A DNA stretch of 64,000 nucleotides from Bombus terrestris (GCF_910591885.1 NC_063285.1:2294001-2358000); one strand, 5' to 3'; shown: positions 1 to 10,897, counted from the stretch's first letter. Numbers and translations: made by a program. Notes: a model not told the origin generated them from the letters alone.

Positions 1-1317
1 CTCACCATCTTCTATACCATACTACTAACGGAATAGAGACGCTGTGCACGCATATAATTCCACACACGCATACTCATATACGTGTGTCACTATTATGCGG
101 CTAATCTAGTCTAGCACACAAAATTACACATATCTCAATAAAATTATATCATGTGCCTGTATCAGACGTGCTAGTAATTAAATACATTCAAACTCCATTT
201 CCTTGAAAGTGGGGCGCGGGACCGGAAAATATTGTTTAACATTTTTTTAATTATTTTCACGCATATAATAATCTCGTGTTGATTGTTTACCTAATCGGCA
301 CTTACAATTAACCAACTTAAGTGTACTTAAGTATACTTGACAAAGTTTGAAATTCAATTTTCTCAGGAACGAAGCATCGTATGAAAAAATTTTACTTTAT
401 ATTTTCGACTTATTGTTTCGTGTAGAATCAGCCCTTGTCCCGTCGTACTGCAATGTCCGACCCACCCTGTAGACGACCGGCAACTAATTGTGTCATGTGC
501 GCTGTTACGGCCGCACAATTATAGGCAAAATTCACTGATAGTTTTTTGCGAATATCTCTGGAGTTATTGACCGATATTTACATATACAGGAAAAAGTTAT
601 GCAAAATGTGGATCTTTATAATAGATTCAAAAATCATCAAAACCTCGGAATCCAAAGCTGCGATGAGATAAAAATAAAAAAGAGTGCAAAATATTACATA
701 ATTACCATATTATATTATATTAGGACCCAAATATTAAATCAATTATTTGTATATAATTTGTTGTTTATAAAGATGTTTAGTAAAAAATGTTCTGCCTCGA
801 ATCAAATTCAAATACCCTATCGTCTGGCTTAGATAATTTTATCTAACTTTGCGAGTCTTGTAATTCGCCATTCGCTAATATGCCTTTAGAGATAAAGATA
901 CTATATTGGGATGAGGATACTCGTCGGATGACGCTTGAGAATTACTAGAGTTTTATAAATGAATGTTTTAAAAATAAATTTTATAGAGGAACTGACACGG
1001 AATTGGCATAAGAGTGCTTAAAAGCTTATGAAAAACCTTGTGTGAAAAACCGTTCTAAATCTCTATTTGAAAAATCTCCTTGGTGTAATTAAAAACGTGT
1101 TCGTCTCTTTATATCAGATAACAAGTGTAGACGTTTATTTAATTAACAAATCAATTAGCGATCTTACCTTTCTGGATGGTTCGCGTGACTCACGAATAAC
1201 TGTCCACAAAGGAGAGTGAATTAAATTCAAAGAGGAATTCCGTTCTTTAATTGCCGATATATGCGTGTACTAGGCACAAACACAATATCTCAGAACGAAG
1301 CAGACGAATTAGAATCC
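1..1317. other. AT-rich sequence without recognised gene
   Basis: No convincing exon or transposon was recognised. A 77-codon open frame at 599-832 has an AT-driven composition and no family motif. A short coding-looking stretch near 880-1090 is broken by several stops. The missing 5' exon of the SMYD gene (expected to encode about 50 residues before its SET domain) was looked for here and not seen. Confidence 0.5.
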
Positions 1318-1322
1318 GTTAC

Positions 1323-2163
1323 TGTTCTGTCGCGCAACACATCTGCACGCCATCCCGCGCGGCTTGCCAACCACCGGTCTACCTGCCGTCCTTCTAACAC
1401 TCCATAGGCCCAAGGACCCACTATAAAGTTGCAATTCTAGCTGCATTGTTCGCACACATGGTCTAAGCACATCTGTTTGCCAGAAGAGACTTTCTAATTC
1501 CAGAAGTATTTTCGGCCGGTTTTTAGAATTATGTGCTCTTAAGAATTACGAAGAAAGCGGAGATATACCTAACGAAAAATCTGAGTGTCCCTGTGAACAA
1601 TGTCGCCTAGGACCCAAGTTGGTAGGAGGTTTCTTCCTCCTCTTTTCCTTCCTAACATTGGTCCCAACCAATCGACATCGCGGATTATTGCCCTCACTCT
1701 ACTAACTAAAAATGTAAGCAACGAATCCGCGTTCTTCGTTCAAAGGGCACACCCATACCAAGCTTTCCTCCTTATTCACATTAGAATAAGCTTCAGAGTT
1801 TTCCATCGTCTCTCACGGTGACTAGAGTTCCTGCATTCCCTACAACTCTCACCGTTCCTATATCTCTCACATTTTCCTACCACAGTCAAAGATCTAACGC
1901 CTAACTTCTAACATTAAGTCTCATACCGTGCTAAGTTATTAAGTGATTATATCTATTCAATCGTGTATACTAAGTGTTGGAAATATAAATTTTAACTCTG
2001 TGAGCCACAGTGTTATCATACCTGAATCACCCCTATTATCTTAATCGAAATACGGGGATCGAACTATTCGTGGTGTCGATCATTCTAATCGTAACGGGAA
2101 TTTACGACTCCCGTTGGCGCGTATTCTAACGACCGCGTCTCCCCGCGATAGCTCGAAAATACA
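1323..2163 (+). repeat. 5' LTR of BEL-like element
   Basis: Begins tgttctgtcgcgcaac and ends ctcgaaaataca. It is identical to 4093-4933 except for one base seen near the 3' end. A 73-codon open frame occurs in both LTRs at the same place, but it looks like a chance ORF in LTR sequence. Confidence 0.92.
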
Positions 2164-2181
2164 TGGTCCTTCGAGCCGGAT
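2164..2181 (+). other. Primer-binding site, tRNA-Tyr type
   Basis: The 18 bases tggtccttcgagccggat follow the LTR with no spacer. They are the reverse complement of the 3' end of insect tRNA-Tyr (…ATCCGGCTCGAAGGA plus CCA), as recalled from the Drosophila gene. Use of tRNA-Tyr would prime minus-strand DNA synthesis. Confidence 0.75.
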
Positions 2182-2404
2182 CACGTGCCATCAAAGAAGT
2201 GCACTGACCAGTGACTATACAGTGTCACGTGAAATCCACATTCCAACACCTAGTCAACTGACCAAAGGAGCCGCCACCGGAGAGGAACACCTCCTTCGTT
2301 CAGCATCTACACGAGACCACGCCACACTGTAGCGAGTAAAAATCGACTGTCAGACCAACGCCCATTTGATCAAGGTAAGATCGTTCCTACCATTAAAATC
2401 AAAC

Positions 2405-4066
2405 ATGGCTCAACCTGACTCGATCAGCACATTGCGGCGGAGACGAAACGGCCTCGCCAACCGCTTTACAATCACGAAGCGCCAACTCGATGAATACGAA
2501 GAGTCTGGGCAAGTAAACAAGGGCTACTTAGTATCTTGCCGCAATTCGTTCGACGAGTATTGGAGGAAATTAAGCGCGGTTCAAGGCGAGCTAGAAGTGT
2601 TAGATCAGGGGGAAATTGCTTGTAGAGCCTCTTTGTTGCAAGAGCATCTGGAGATTAACACACGACTCATAGATCTCTTTGACCAAATACCAGCAACAAC
2701 TCCCTCGACAACAAAAACACGCGACTCATGCGTGAACCCTGAGCCGACACCAATCACTTTACCAGAGGTCAGCTTGCCTCAGTTCGACGGTGCCTTCGAG
2801 AACTGGACCTATTCCTATGACACGTTTTCATCCACAGTGGACCGCAATGAACATTTGACCGAAGTGCAAAAAGTCCAACACGAGTCGACGCATCAAGTCG
2901 AAGCTGTCCAACTCGAGATAGAATTATTAGACTCGGATGGACAATCGCGCGATCTCGAAATCAGAGAGCAATATGAAGATATATACGAGCGGCTAAGACG
3001 TAACCAACGTGTCGCACGGCAAGCCCCGTCATCGAGACCGAGAACCAGTGAATCCGTCGCTGCTATCAAATCGCCACGAAATGTCTTCATTCAACCAACC
3101 TCTCACGATCCACTGGACCGGAAGGAAGTGAATCCCGTCCAGGACAACAAGAATCAAACTCCGCCGACGGGGAACACCACTTTACATATTACACCTGACA
3201 TGGACGTCATAGCAGAGAATCTTTCTCCGGGCCCTAACGTGAAGAACTCTCCATCGCCATGGCGGCGAGGAGCCACGCCTGCGAGTGACCCAGATCGAGA
3301 TAATCTCCACGCTATTACTACTATGACTAATCATTTAATTGTCGGTAGTTTTCAGAACGCGCCAGCTGATTTCAACACTTGTCCACTAAGCCCACAGATC
3401 ACTACGTCGGACAAATCGCTGATTTTGTCTTTTGCGGATTGTTGGACTACGCCGGTACAACTACCAGCCATCAGCGAGAAGGCGCAATCCGAAGGGGTCA
3501 ACGGGGGGAGCCTCATCCCTCAATCAACCATGACCTCCTTCACGTTTCCACAGCCGAAACAAGAACGAGGATGTCCAAATGATATGCAATACTTTCACGG
3601 GTCTGATGTTGCAGAAATACCATATAAGAAAGGCGAAACCTGCTCGAGGTCTTACCATGAAACAAGCTACGATACGTGGGACAAGACAACTCAATTGGGC
3701 CAAATCATCGGGGGGAGCTCAGTTCCCCAATCAAACACAAAACTCTGCGACGTGTTTGAACCTGTACCATGCATCATCGGAGTTTCATTCAATGACACCT
3801 CGTGGGCCGAGGTGTTCCACAATACTTCATGGGCCAAGCTGTTTCACGACGCGTCCTGGATCGTGAATTTCATCGCGCCCTCCGCGCGACGTCGAACCAG
3901 ACTCCAGGACAGACGAATACCCTCAGCGCACCGGCCTTTCGGTCGTATCATCAAATTCCTCCTGGCGACCACGACATCTTCTGGACGGCCACAGTCCACA
4001 TGGCAGCAACAATCAACAAGAAGGCGGATAGGAGATTTAATTAACTCTACCTCTACAGAATTTTGA
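2405..4066 (+). CDS. Gag-like protein of non-autonomous BEL/Pao element
   Basis: The open frame runs from a TTG at 2366. The first ATG in a good context (aaacATGg) is 2405, giving about 553 residues. The N-terminal region is basic with a heptad-like helix (residues about 15-80). Then comes the start of a DUF1759-type BEL/Pao Gag module recognisable by LPEVSLPQFDGAFENW. That module breaks off after about 40 residues and continues into a charged coiled segment and a low-complexity C-terminus rich in Ser, Thr, Pro and Gln. No zinc knuckle and no protease DTG/DSG motif is present. Two repeats encode GGS-(L/S)-(I/V)-PQS near residues 366 and 435; at DNA level both contain the polypurine-like core cggggggag. 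The protein probably does not assemble normal particles alone, and its function is unknown. Confidence 0.7.
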   Translation: MAQPDSISTLRRRRNGLANRFTITKRQLDEYEESGQVNKGYLVSCRNSFDEYWRKLSAVQGELEVLDQGEIACRASLLQEHLEINTRLIDLFDQIPATTPSTTKTRDSCVNPEPTPITLPEVSLPQFDGAFENWTYSYDTFSSTVDRNEHLTEVQKVQHESTHQVEAVQLEIELLDSDGQSRDLEIREQYEDIYERLRRNQRVARQAPSSRPRTSESVAAIKSPRNVFIQPTSHDPLDRKEVNPVQDNKNQTPPTGNTTLHITPDMDVIAENLSPGPNVKNSPSPWRRGATPASDPDRDNLHAITTMTNHLIVGSFQNAPADFNTCPLSPQITTSDKSLILSFADCWTTPVQLPAISEKAQSEGVNGGSLIPQSTMTSFTFPQPKQERGCPNDMQYFHGSDVAEIPYKKGETCSRSYHETSYDTWDKTTQLGQIIGGSSVPQSNTKLCDVFEPVPCIIGVSFNDTSWAEVFHNTSWAKLFHDASWIVNFIAPSARRRTRLQDRRIPSAHRPFGRIIKFLLATTTSSGRPQSTWQQQSTRRRIGDLINSTSTEF

Positions 4067-4076
4067 TCAGTGCCCT

Positions 4077-4092
4077 CTCAACGGGGGGAGGA
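4077..4092 (+). other. Polypurine tract of BEL-like element
   Basis: ctcaacggggggagga lies immediately before the TG of the 3' LTR, the position expected for the plus-strand primer. Similar cores occur inside the ORF at 3498-3510 and 3703-3716. Confidence 0.8.
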
Positions 4093-4933
4093 TGTTCTGT
4101 CGCGCAACACATCTGCACGCCATCCCGCGCGGCTTGCCAACCACCGGTCTACCTGCCGTCCTTCTAACACTCCATAGGCCCAAGGACCCACTATAAAGTT
4201 GCAATTCTAGCTGCATTGTTCGCACACATGGTCTAAGCACATCTGTTTGCCAGAAGAGACTTTCTAATTCCAGAAGTATTTTCGGCCGGTTTTTAGAATT
4301 ATGTGCTCTTAAGAATTACGAAGAAAGCGGAGATATACCTAACGAAAAATCTGAGTGTCCCTGTGAACAATGTCGCCTAGGACCCAAGTTGGTAGGAGGT
4401 TTCTTCCTCCTCTTTTCCTTCCTAACATTGGTCCCAACCAATCGACATCGCGGATTATTGCCCTCACTCTACTAACTAAAAATGTAAGCAACGAATCCGC
4501 GTTCTTCGTTCAAAGGGCACACCCATACCAAGCTTTCCTCCTTATTCACATTAGAATAAGCTTCAGAGTTTTCCATCGTCTCTCACGGTGACTAGAGTTC
4601 CTGCATTCCCTACAACTCTCACCGTTCCTATATCTCTCACATTTTCCTACCACAGTCAAAGATCTAACGCCTAACTTCTAACATTAAGTCTCATACCGTG
4701 CTAAGTTATTAAGTGATTATATCTATTCAATCGTGTATACTAAGTGTTGGAAATATAAATTTTAACTCTGTGAGCCACAGTGTTATCATACCTGAATCAC
4801 CCCTATTATCTTAATCGAAATACGGGGATCGAACTATTCGTGGTGTCGATCATTCTAATCGTAACGGGAATTTACGACTCCCGTTGGCGCGTATTCTAAC
4901 GACCGCGTCTACCCGCGATAGCTCGAAAATACA
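4093..4933 (+). repeat. 3' LTR of BEL-like element
   Basis: 841 bp, the same length as the 5' LTR, with a single difference noticed. It ends in CA at 4933 and is followed by the duplicated target GTTAC. Confidence 0.92.
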
Positions 4934-4938
4934 GTTAC

Positions 4939-5603
4939 AATACCAATTTGAGTAAAGGAATAAATAACCCCAACCTAACCCCAATCATTCAACAAATGTA
5001 CGAAATACCCAATAAAATGAATCGCGCACTAGAGGATAAGTAATGCTGGTTAGCACTTCTAACTAAAGTCTTCGATAGTATATGGTATGTAAGATTGTGT
5101 TACAAACCATCAGGGCATGTTTCTATAAGAAAGTATAGACGGACATAAACGTAGAAATTTTCTAAGAAAGTGTCTTAAGAGTAATTTTATATACGCTATA
5201 CACAGTCGGTATCTCAACATTCATGGACATTAAAGTATTTGTGTTTGCTGATAATACCAGCTTTACTAGATACACATTCAGTTTCGTAAATAACAAATGT
5301 GATATTCTAACAGTGTATGAAAATGAGGGTAATAAAAGGCTTAACGTTATCCAAAGTAAATGTAACTACATCGTAGAGATACGAGAGACGAAGCTTTACG
5401 AAACTAGAACTATTAGAAGATTATACAAGGAATATGAAATTGATCTATTAAATAGTATTATAAACATGTATACGGACTATAATCATGGCGCAATAGCATC
5501 TCAATAAACATTGTCATTCGCGTGCTACCAATCTTAATTATTACACCACTTTGGGCAAATTGCAAAGAAAAATTCGAAATTAATTACGTACCTCGTTTTA
5601 CAG
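4939..5603 (+). other. Intron or flank with an orphan 94-codon ORF (5223-5507)
   Basis: The ORF starts MDIKVFVFAD and ends at TAA 5507. Its composition is balanced rather than AT-skewed, but I recognise no family, and the preceding and following sequence gives no splice or promoter support. It sits on the same strand as the SMYD exon that starts about 100 bp later, so it could be a lost transposon fragment or a chance ORF. Otherwise the stretch is plain AT-rich DNA ending in the exon's splice acceptor (tttacag). Confidence 0.35.
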
Positions 5604-5858
5604 TTAGCGGAAGATTCCTTATTGGGTCGTCATTGTATAGCCACACGAAATATCAAAGTTGGGGAAATTGTTTTGAAAGATGATCAACCTCTGATAGCAG
5701 GTCCTATGTATAATTGCGCTCCTGTGTGCCTTCGCTGTTACACGGTCTTGAATGAAAGCATTGCAGTAGCTTGTGAAAAATGTGGTTGGCCTCTTTGTCA
5801 AGATTGCAAAGACCATGGATTAGAGTGTAATTTTTCTTCTACTCGCAGAGATCATAAG
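5604..5858 (+). CDS. SMYD gene, internal exon A (SET start and MYND-like zinc cluster)
   Basis: The acceptor is tttacag before 5604 and the donor is gtaatt after 5858; the exon is 85 codons, phase 0 at both ends as read. It opens with LAEDSLLGRHCIATRNIKVG, the usual beginning of a SMYD SET domain (GRxxxAxRxIKxGExI). It continues through DDQPLIAGP into a Cys-rich zinc cluster (CLRC…CEKCGWPLCQDC…EC) equivalent to the inserted MYND finger. The frame runs upstream without a start codon, so this is not the first coding exon. The ORF extends past the donor to a stop at 5882, but the following exon joins well at the GT. Confidence 0.88.
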
Positions 5859-6085
5859 GTAATTACACTACTTCATTGTTAAGATAACCTAACTATTTTT
5901 ATTTTTGTAAGCTAAACACTAATCTGCAAACCGTTTCTTCCAATACTCGCACTTTTTGAAACCATCAGTTTTTTTAAAAACATCAACATTCTGAACAACT
6001 TCTTCCTATATATAACAGCAACTCAACTTTTACCGTATACAGCGTTTAAAAATATTGTAGGATCTTTACTACAATTAGTTTATTT
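5859..6085. other. SMYD intron, no recognised element
   Basis: AT-rich intronic sequence just after the donor; nothing else was recognised. Confidence 0.5.
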
Positions 6086-6531
6086 AAAATAAATGGATTA
6101 AACAGATGTTGGTTAAACAGGAAACGATGGTTGTTTAACGTAAGCTAATCACAATAAATTATAATTAAGACAACTAAATAGTTGATTTGCCACTCTCGTC
6201 AGTATGGTTCCATCGCTCTCTCACACGCGGACTACACTCTCTCGACAACGCAATTCGCATTCCCTAACTTCTCGATTTACACTCTCTGGCTTCTCAACCA
6301 ACACTGACTGTTAATTCGTCTTTGTCCTCTAGCATCTCTTTGTCTCTTGTCTTAGCCCCACCACGCACGTGTTCCGCAACCGCTTGTGGTTAGGGTCACG
6401 CAGGTCTTTTCCGCGAAACTATTCGATTAATGTCGAAACTATTCGAAACTGTCTTTCGGCACTTCGGCTTTCACGCGACATTGTTTATAGTTCGCCCGAT
6501 ATCTCTTAGGCCTTTCGTCCACTATACTACA
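6086..6531. repeat. LTR-like interspersed repeat, copy 1
   Basis: The right part (about 6190-6531) matches 23950-24285 in the same orientation and 7827-8110 in the opposite one. Shared blocks include CT-rich sequence (ctctcgcttctcaac type), cgcgcacgtgttccgcaa and gatatcttaggcctttt. The left part (ggattaaacagg...cgatggttgtttaacgt) instead resembles 27938-28010. It ends …actaca, consistent with a decayed solo LTR. No coding sequence is linked to it. Confidence 0.55.
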
Positions 6532-7826
6532 ATACGCGATTTGAAAAGTGATTTCTGTGAAGGCCTTGATGAAAAAATAGATGAAAAGGATAACATTTTT
6601 ATGAATCAGGCATCCGGAATATGTTTGACACGCTAATACCAAATTAATGTTGGATTTATATCGATACATAATTCTCACGAACCTTCTAATTTGATTAATT
6701 GGTGATGATGTTCCTCCGAATTCTATTACGAGTAACAGATTTACATCTCGCACGCTTGTTTCCATCGACACTTGCGTATACAGATCACGATAAAACCATC
6801 GTAGCTTCCTCCTACTTTGAATAATGCATCGCGGATCGTTTGTCGATACACTGAGAGATCTAACAGTTACCAAATCCTTGAATATCTAGACAGAAATAGT
6901 ACATTTGTTCCTGTACAATTTCAAATTGACGATCGACCTCTTGTTATCGCTGAAACCTGTAATCTCGCAGGAAGTAAATTCCATTAATTAAAAAATATTA
7001 GAATCCGAGATCGTTTGAAAATCGTACTATTGTACGTGAATGAATATACAGTAACGTTATCTATAACATACAACAACAAAAATTATTTATGTATACGTAG
7101 AAAAACATGGGTTACCTGGAAAAGAACATATGAAAGAATATTTATTTAAAAAATGTTCATCCATCTAAATCACCACTTGAAATCACTTAAATGACGTAAG
7201 GAATATGTCTCGTATTATGCATAGACAGAGAAAATATTTAGATGGCCTGCTTTAAGTGAAACATTCTATATATCGCATTTCTACTGGTTAACTTTTTTTA
7301 AGTTTTCAATCCAAGCGTAACAATTGTCTGCAGTAACAAATCTAATCCAATTTGAATTTAAATTCATCTAATTGTAATATAAAATCAAACTAAAATCTTA
7401 GTAAAATTAAAATTCTGATCAATGCGTTTACATGAAAATCAATAAGTATTAACAAAAAATATTAAAAAAACAATAATGATTTTTAATATACAATTCAAAT
7501 AAGTATAGAAGGGGTCGTTACTTGTGCAGAGCATTTTGGAATAATCCAGAATCGGGAATGTTGCAGAATTAATCGTTAAAAGAGTGTATTTTATTGTTTT
7601 TTAAGATGCAAACGTTACTCCTGTTTTTAAAAGAATATTTTCTAGCTTACAATTAATTTATTTTATACTGTCTTAATCTTACATAAATGGATGATATTGC
7701 ACTGCAATGTGTGACGGATAATGCTGCTATGCAAGCACATTGGAACGAAGTGTTTGATAACTAAATTATAATTTTTCTTAAAGATATGATGCATATACTG
7801 TAACTTTAATAATTTACTTTAAAAAA
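6532..7826. other. SMYD intron, no recognised element
   Basis: AT-rich sequence. A 144-codon minus-strand frame at 6439-6873 overlaps the repeat to its left, carries no family motif and is probably spurious. Confidence 0.45.
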
Positions 7827-8273
7827 TGTAATATCGTGGGCAAAAGGCCTATGATATCGGCCGAACCGTAAACAATGTCGCGAGAGCCGCGAGGTACATC
7901 AAGGTGTCGTCGGTCCTTTCAAGTGAATAGTTTCGTGGAAAAGACCTGCGTGACCCTGGCCACGGGCGTTTTCGGGACACGTGCGCGATAAGGCGGGAAA
8001 AGACAAAGAGATGCTAAAGGCAGTGTGAGTTGAGAAGCGAGAGCGAGCGAGTGCAGAAGCCGGAGAGTGTGAATCGGGAAGTCGAAAGCCGAGTATGAGA
8101 ATAAGACGTACGACAGCATTGTAATCATTTCGTTGTTTTGAATATTTTTTATTAAATCAAAACATCATTACTTGTCCTTTCCTCTAAAGACCCATTAATA
8201 TACTACATAAATAATAATACAATTGAGTGTGATATATTTTAAAGCACGGTACGACACATAGACCCACGTTACA
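7827..8273 (-). repeat. LTR-like interspersed repeat, copy 2 (probable solo LTR)
   Basis: Bounded by TG (tgtaatatcgtgggc) and CA (acccacgttaca), 447 bp, in reverse orientation to the copies at 6.1 and 23.8 kb. The flanks (aaaa / attt) do not form a clear target duplication. It is probably a solo LTR of a Ty3/gypsy-type family, inferred only from the termini and repetition. Confidence 0.55.
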
Positions 8274-8591
8274 ATTTTCACACTCATAACGCGATAGTGT
8301 CTTTCAAATTGCTCTTAATTTTCTATTTTGAAGCGATATTTTAAGGTTGAAGATTCTGAAAAATTATAAGAATACGGATCGGCATGTTAAAAAGAGCATC
8401 TAATAATGGTATATTTATTTTAATGAAAAACAACAATTCATACCTGACACTGGCGTACCAAAAACAAAGACTATATATTCTGTCTGTATATTGTTAACAC
8501 TGTTATAAAACGTTGTGAAGGCAAAAGCGTATGAAGCAAGACAAATGAAATAGATCATTTAGTTCAAACGGTGAGCGAATGAGTCAGTAGA

Positions 8592-8692
8592 GTGATAATA
8601 TATAAGATGACATATAATATGTAATATAATATAAGATGTAATCTCATAATATATATAATATAATATAAGATAAGATAATATAAGATGACATT
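8592..8692. repeat. AT-rich satellite-like tract
   Basis: Imperfect iterations of (t)aatataata and aagataagat type units. Apparent ORFs across it are artefacts of the repeat. The remainder of 8274-9574 is unassigned intron. A TTAA followed by cccttcgcacttgagggt near 8737 could be a piggyBac-like end, but no partner end was found. Confidence 0.7.
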
Positions 8693-9574
8693 CGCAAAAA
8701 CCACTATAGTAGCGCATCGTACCGAAGAAGTTGATTTAACCCTTCGCACTTGAGGGTTTTTTCGGTCGGACGTAGCAGCAACTTCGGATGATTCAGCGTA
8801 TACAAGACGCGTGTCTTACAGCTAGCGTAAAATGATTTTATATACAAATCAACTTACAAAAACATTATACTCTAATAATTTATCTATATTTACATCTTTG
8901 AAAATATGATTTCGTAATATTCTAGAATATACGAAATTCTTCTTTAATATAGTTGATCTCATTTTTCAACAGTTCAAAATCAAACATCTTCGTTTGAACT
9001 AATTTCACTTCCGAAAACCACTTTTTTGGGGTTTCTAAACTATAATACTTTTGCCATGATCGTCAAATCCGAACTAACGTTGGAGACGTTGACAGTATCA
9101 TAGTTTCGGAGTTGGGATTAAATATTTTATCTCCATTTAAAAGTCTAACACTTTACACTTCCCGACAAAGAACAAAAAGAGCCAAGGAACCAACTTACGA
9201 ATCAATATTGGTGGTGACTGAGAGTTGCCTTTTGAATGAAAAGGTTTAACCATACTCGTCCAAAAGCACAAGATTCATAATTTTAGACATTCCAGAAAAT
9301 ATGTTTTTAGTGAACAACTTTAAGAGCTGTTTCCTGTCTCTACGGGTAAATCGATCGTCGATAAAAAATTTGTGTGAGATATTTTTGATTGCATAATAAA
9401 TACGCAAAGTTTCATCAAAATCGGCGTGTCATTCTCGGATGATGCTTCTTGTTCGATTATTCCTATTTCTTATGTCAGAAGAAACTCTAAAGCTATTCTT
9501 ATACATTTTTATCGGTAGACGTATGAAAGAGATTTGTTAACATTGTATACTGATATAATAATGTAATGTTTCAG

Positions 9575-9811
9575 GTATCTATAACTGAATTTGGCCACCC
9601 ACATCCAAGTTATCAATGTATAACTGTCATAAGAGCGTTAGCATCGAAGGATGTTAATTTGGAATCTTATAAGAAGTTACTATCGCTCGAAAGTCATTAC
9701 GATCGAATAAATTCCCATGAACTGTCAAACACTGTCCGCTTTATTAAAAGATTTTTCAAAACAGATGATATATTGGAGGAGGAAATGACAAAAATCGTCG
9801 GTATCTTGCAG
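9575..9811 (+). CDS. SMYD gene, exon B (helical insert)
   Basis: The acceptor is gtttcag before 9575 and the donor is gtagaa after 9811; 79 codons, phase 0 to 0. It begins VSITEFGHPHPSYQCITVIRAL, the segment after the MYND cluster in SmydA proteins where the charged 'H-P-x-Y-xC' stretch leads into the first long helices. It is mostly amphipathic helix (ESYKKLLSLESHYD, VRFIKRFF). It follows exon A after a 3.7-kb intron and precedes a 15.7-kb intron loaded with LTR elements. Confidence 0.88.
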
Positions 9812-10198
9812 GTAGAAATTCAATCAATATTTTAAATCTGCGTTATAAATATTAAGACGAATAGAAATGTCACATATTCAATAAATATTCTCGAAAAGTA
9901 TGTTTCCGTAACGTATAATATTCCCAGATACAGTCAATACAAAAAGTATTTGTACAGAACTTAACTATAACAAAATTATAGTAGAACATTTAGTACACGT
10001 TTGTAATACATTTCGTAGAACGCTTAGTAACTAAATTTTAACAAATAGAAATTATATATGTATTCCTAGAAGCCTTCAAACTAATTTTCAGAAAATAAGT
10101 TTTCTCACAAAATAATTTTCTATCTCTATTGTTCAACTATTAATAAATATCTAGAAAAATATCTACGCGTAATAAATATTTCTACAGTTAGCGCTTCA

Positions 10199-10458
10199 TA
10201 GCATAAAAGACAATCTGCATCAAAGTGCAGAGAAAATAGGTTTGAAAAACGAACAATATTCGGGAACACTTAAAATATCTCCACAATTCCTAGATATAAA
10301 CATTATTGAAAATATATGGGACCACCTGAAACGCAAAATACAGAGTCACCATATTTCGTCTGGAAATGATTCTATGAGGAAACCTTTACAAAAATGGAAA
10401 AATATTGTAAATAGGATTTTTGTTAATCTGACAAATTCAACGACAAATGCCACGACGG
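10199..10458 (+). pseudogene. Tc1-like transposase, C-terminal remnant
   Basis: The frame reads KDNLHQSAEKIGL, then after a deletion INIIENIWDHLKRK, then a WKNI helix. In Tc1 transposases these are the DN(L/H)…R(K)LGL segment, the 'DxNPIENxW' catalytic-E region and the C-terminal helix. The region with the second catalytic Asp is deleted. The end of the gene, with its MPRRLQ-type motif, is cut at MPRR by the insertion and resumes at 21831 (cttcaagtcataataaaatc). A frameshift lies shortly before that motif. Not functional. Confidence 0.8.
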
Positions 10459-10461
10459 TGT
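10458..10461. other. Target-site duplication GTGT of the tandem gypsy composite (left copy)
   Basis: GTGT here and at 21418-21421 bracket the three-LTR composite. 4-bp duplications are usual for Ty3/gypsy integrases. These bases include the last G of the ACGG duplication of the host solo LTR and that LTR's first three bases. Confidence 0.85.
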
Positions 10462-10881
10462 TGTCACGTAAAAATAAAAAGAAATTTTATTAGGAAGGAG
10501 AACACTTTATTCTTATTTCGTTTATACAAGTATAAGACACTTCTGAGCTCTAGGCGTGACCGTTCGAGACTGAGGCTCTTACAATATTTTTTACTTTCGG
10601 TGACATCTGTTTCTTCTTTTGTTTTTCATCCTTCATCATCCCCACCACCCTGCAGGCGCACGCGACCGCTGCCACGCTTCCAGAACATTCGGTGGAAGGA
10701 CCGTTAGGACACAGATGAACCCTCAGGCACTCCGGCAATATACATTGTCGCCAAGGTCGCCATGTGTAATGTTCAAGTATCGGCTGTCTGGAGAATGTTT
10801 AGAAGTGGTCGCCTAAGGTGACATCAGGGCAAAAGAGTTTGGGGTTACAGTGTCCTGGTCTCTGACGTGATTTACGTTACA
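10462..10881 (-). repeat. Gypsy LTR, left copy
   Basis: In element orientation it runs TGTAACGTAAATC … TTTTACGTGACA. It contains an AATAAAG-type polyadenylation signal near its end. Two opposing 62- and 65-codon ORFs recur in every LTR copy and are not taken as genes. Confidence 0.93.
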
Positions 10882-10897
10882 TACCCCCCTCCTTAGA
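10882..10897 (-). other. Polypurine tract, left gypsy unit
   Basis: In element orientation ctaaggagggggggta lies directly before the 3' LTR. The same tract occurs at 16150-16165 in the right unit. Confidence 0.75.

Larger units (their letters stand above)
1318..4938 (+). mobile_element. Non-autonomous BEL/Pao-like LTR retrotransposon (gag-only)
   Basis: A complete element: two 841-bp direct LTRs that begin TG and end CA, a primer-binding site directly after the 5' LTR, a purine tract directly before the 3' LTR, and a 5-bp target duplication GTTAC at 1318-1322 and 4934-4938. The LTRs differ at one position by eye (2141 versus 4911), so the insertion is recent. The 1.9-kb interior carries one ORF related to the N-terminal part of BEL/Pao polyproteins and has no protease, reverse transcriptase, RNase H or integrase. 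It must therefore have been mobilised in trans by a full-length relative. A diverged solo LTR of the same superfamily lies at 43684-44503. Confidence 0.9.

Noticed and set aside
1600..1821. 73-codon ORF repeated at 4370-4591
   Set aside because: It is the same LTR sequence twice. No start context, family or conservation argues for a gene.
2166..2181. Primer-site sequence considered as part of a tRNA gene
   Set aside because: Only the 3' 18 bases are present, on the strand complementary to a tRNA, directly after an LTR.
6439..6873. 144-codon minus-strand ORF
   Set aside because: Overlaps an interspersed repeat and shows no domain; composition is that of AT-rich noncoding DNA.
8592..8692. Short AT repeats considered as CRISPR-like or origin-like
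   Set aside because: No spacer structure; simple AT microsatellite in a eukaryotic intron.
10550..10816. 62- and 65-codon opposing ORFs in all gypsy LTRs
   Set aside because: Chance ORFs in duplicated LTR sequence; copies at 15.8, 21.1 and 61.0 kb follow from LTR identity.
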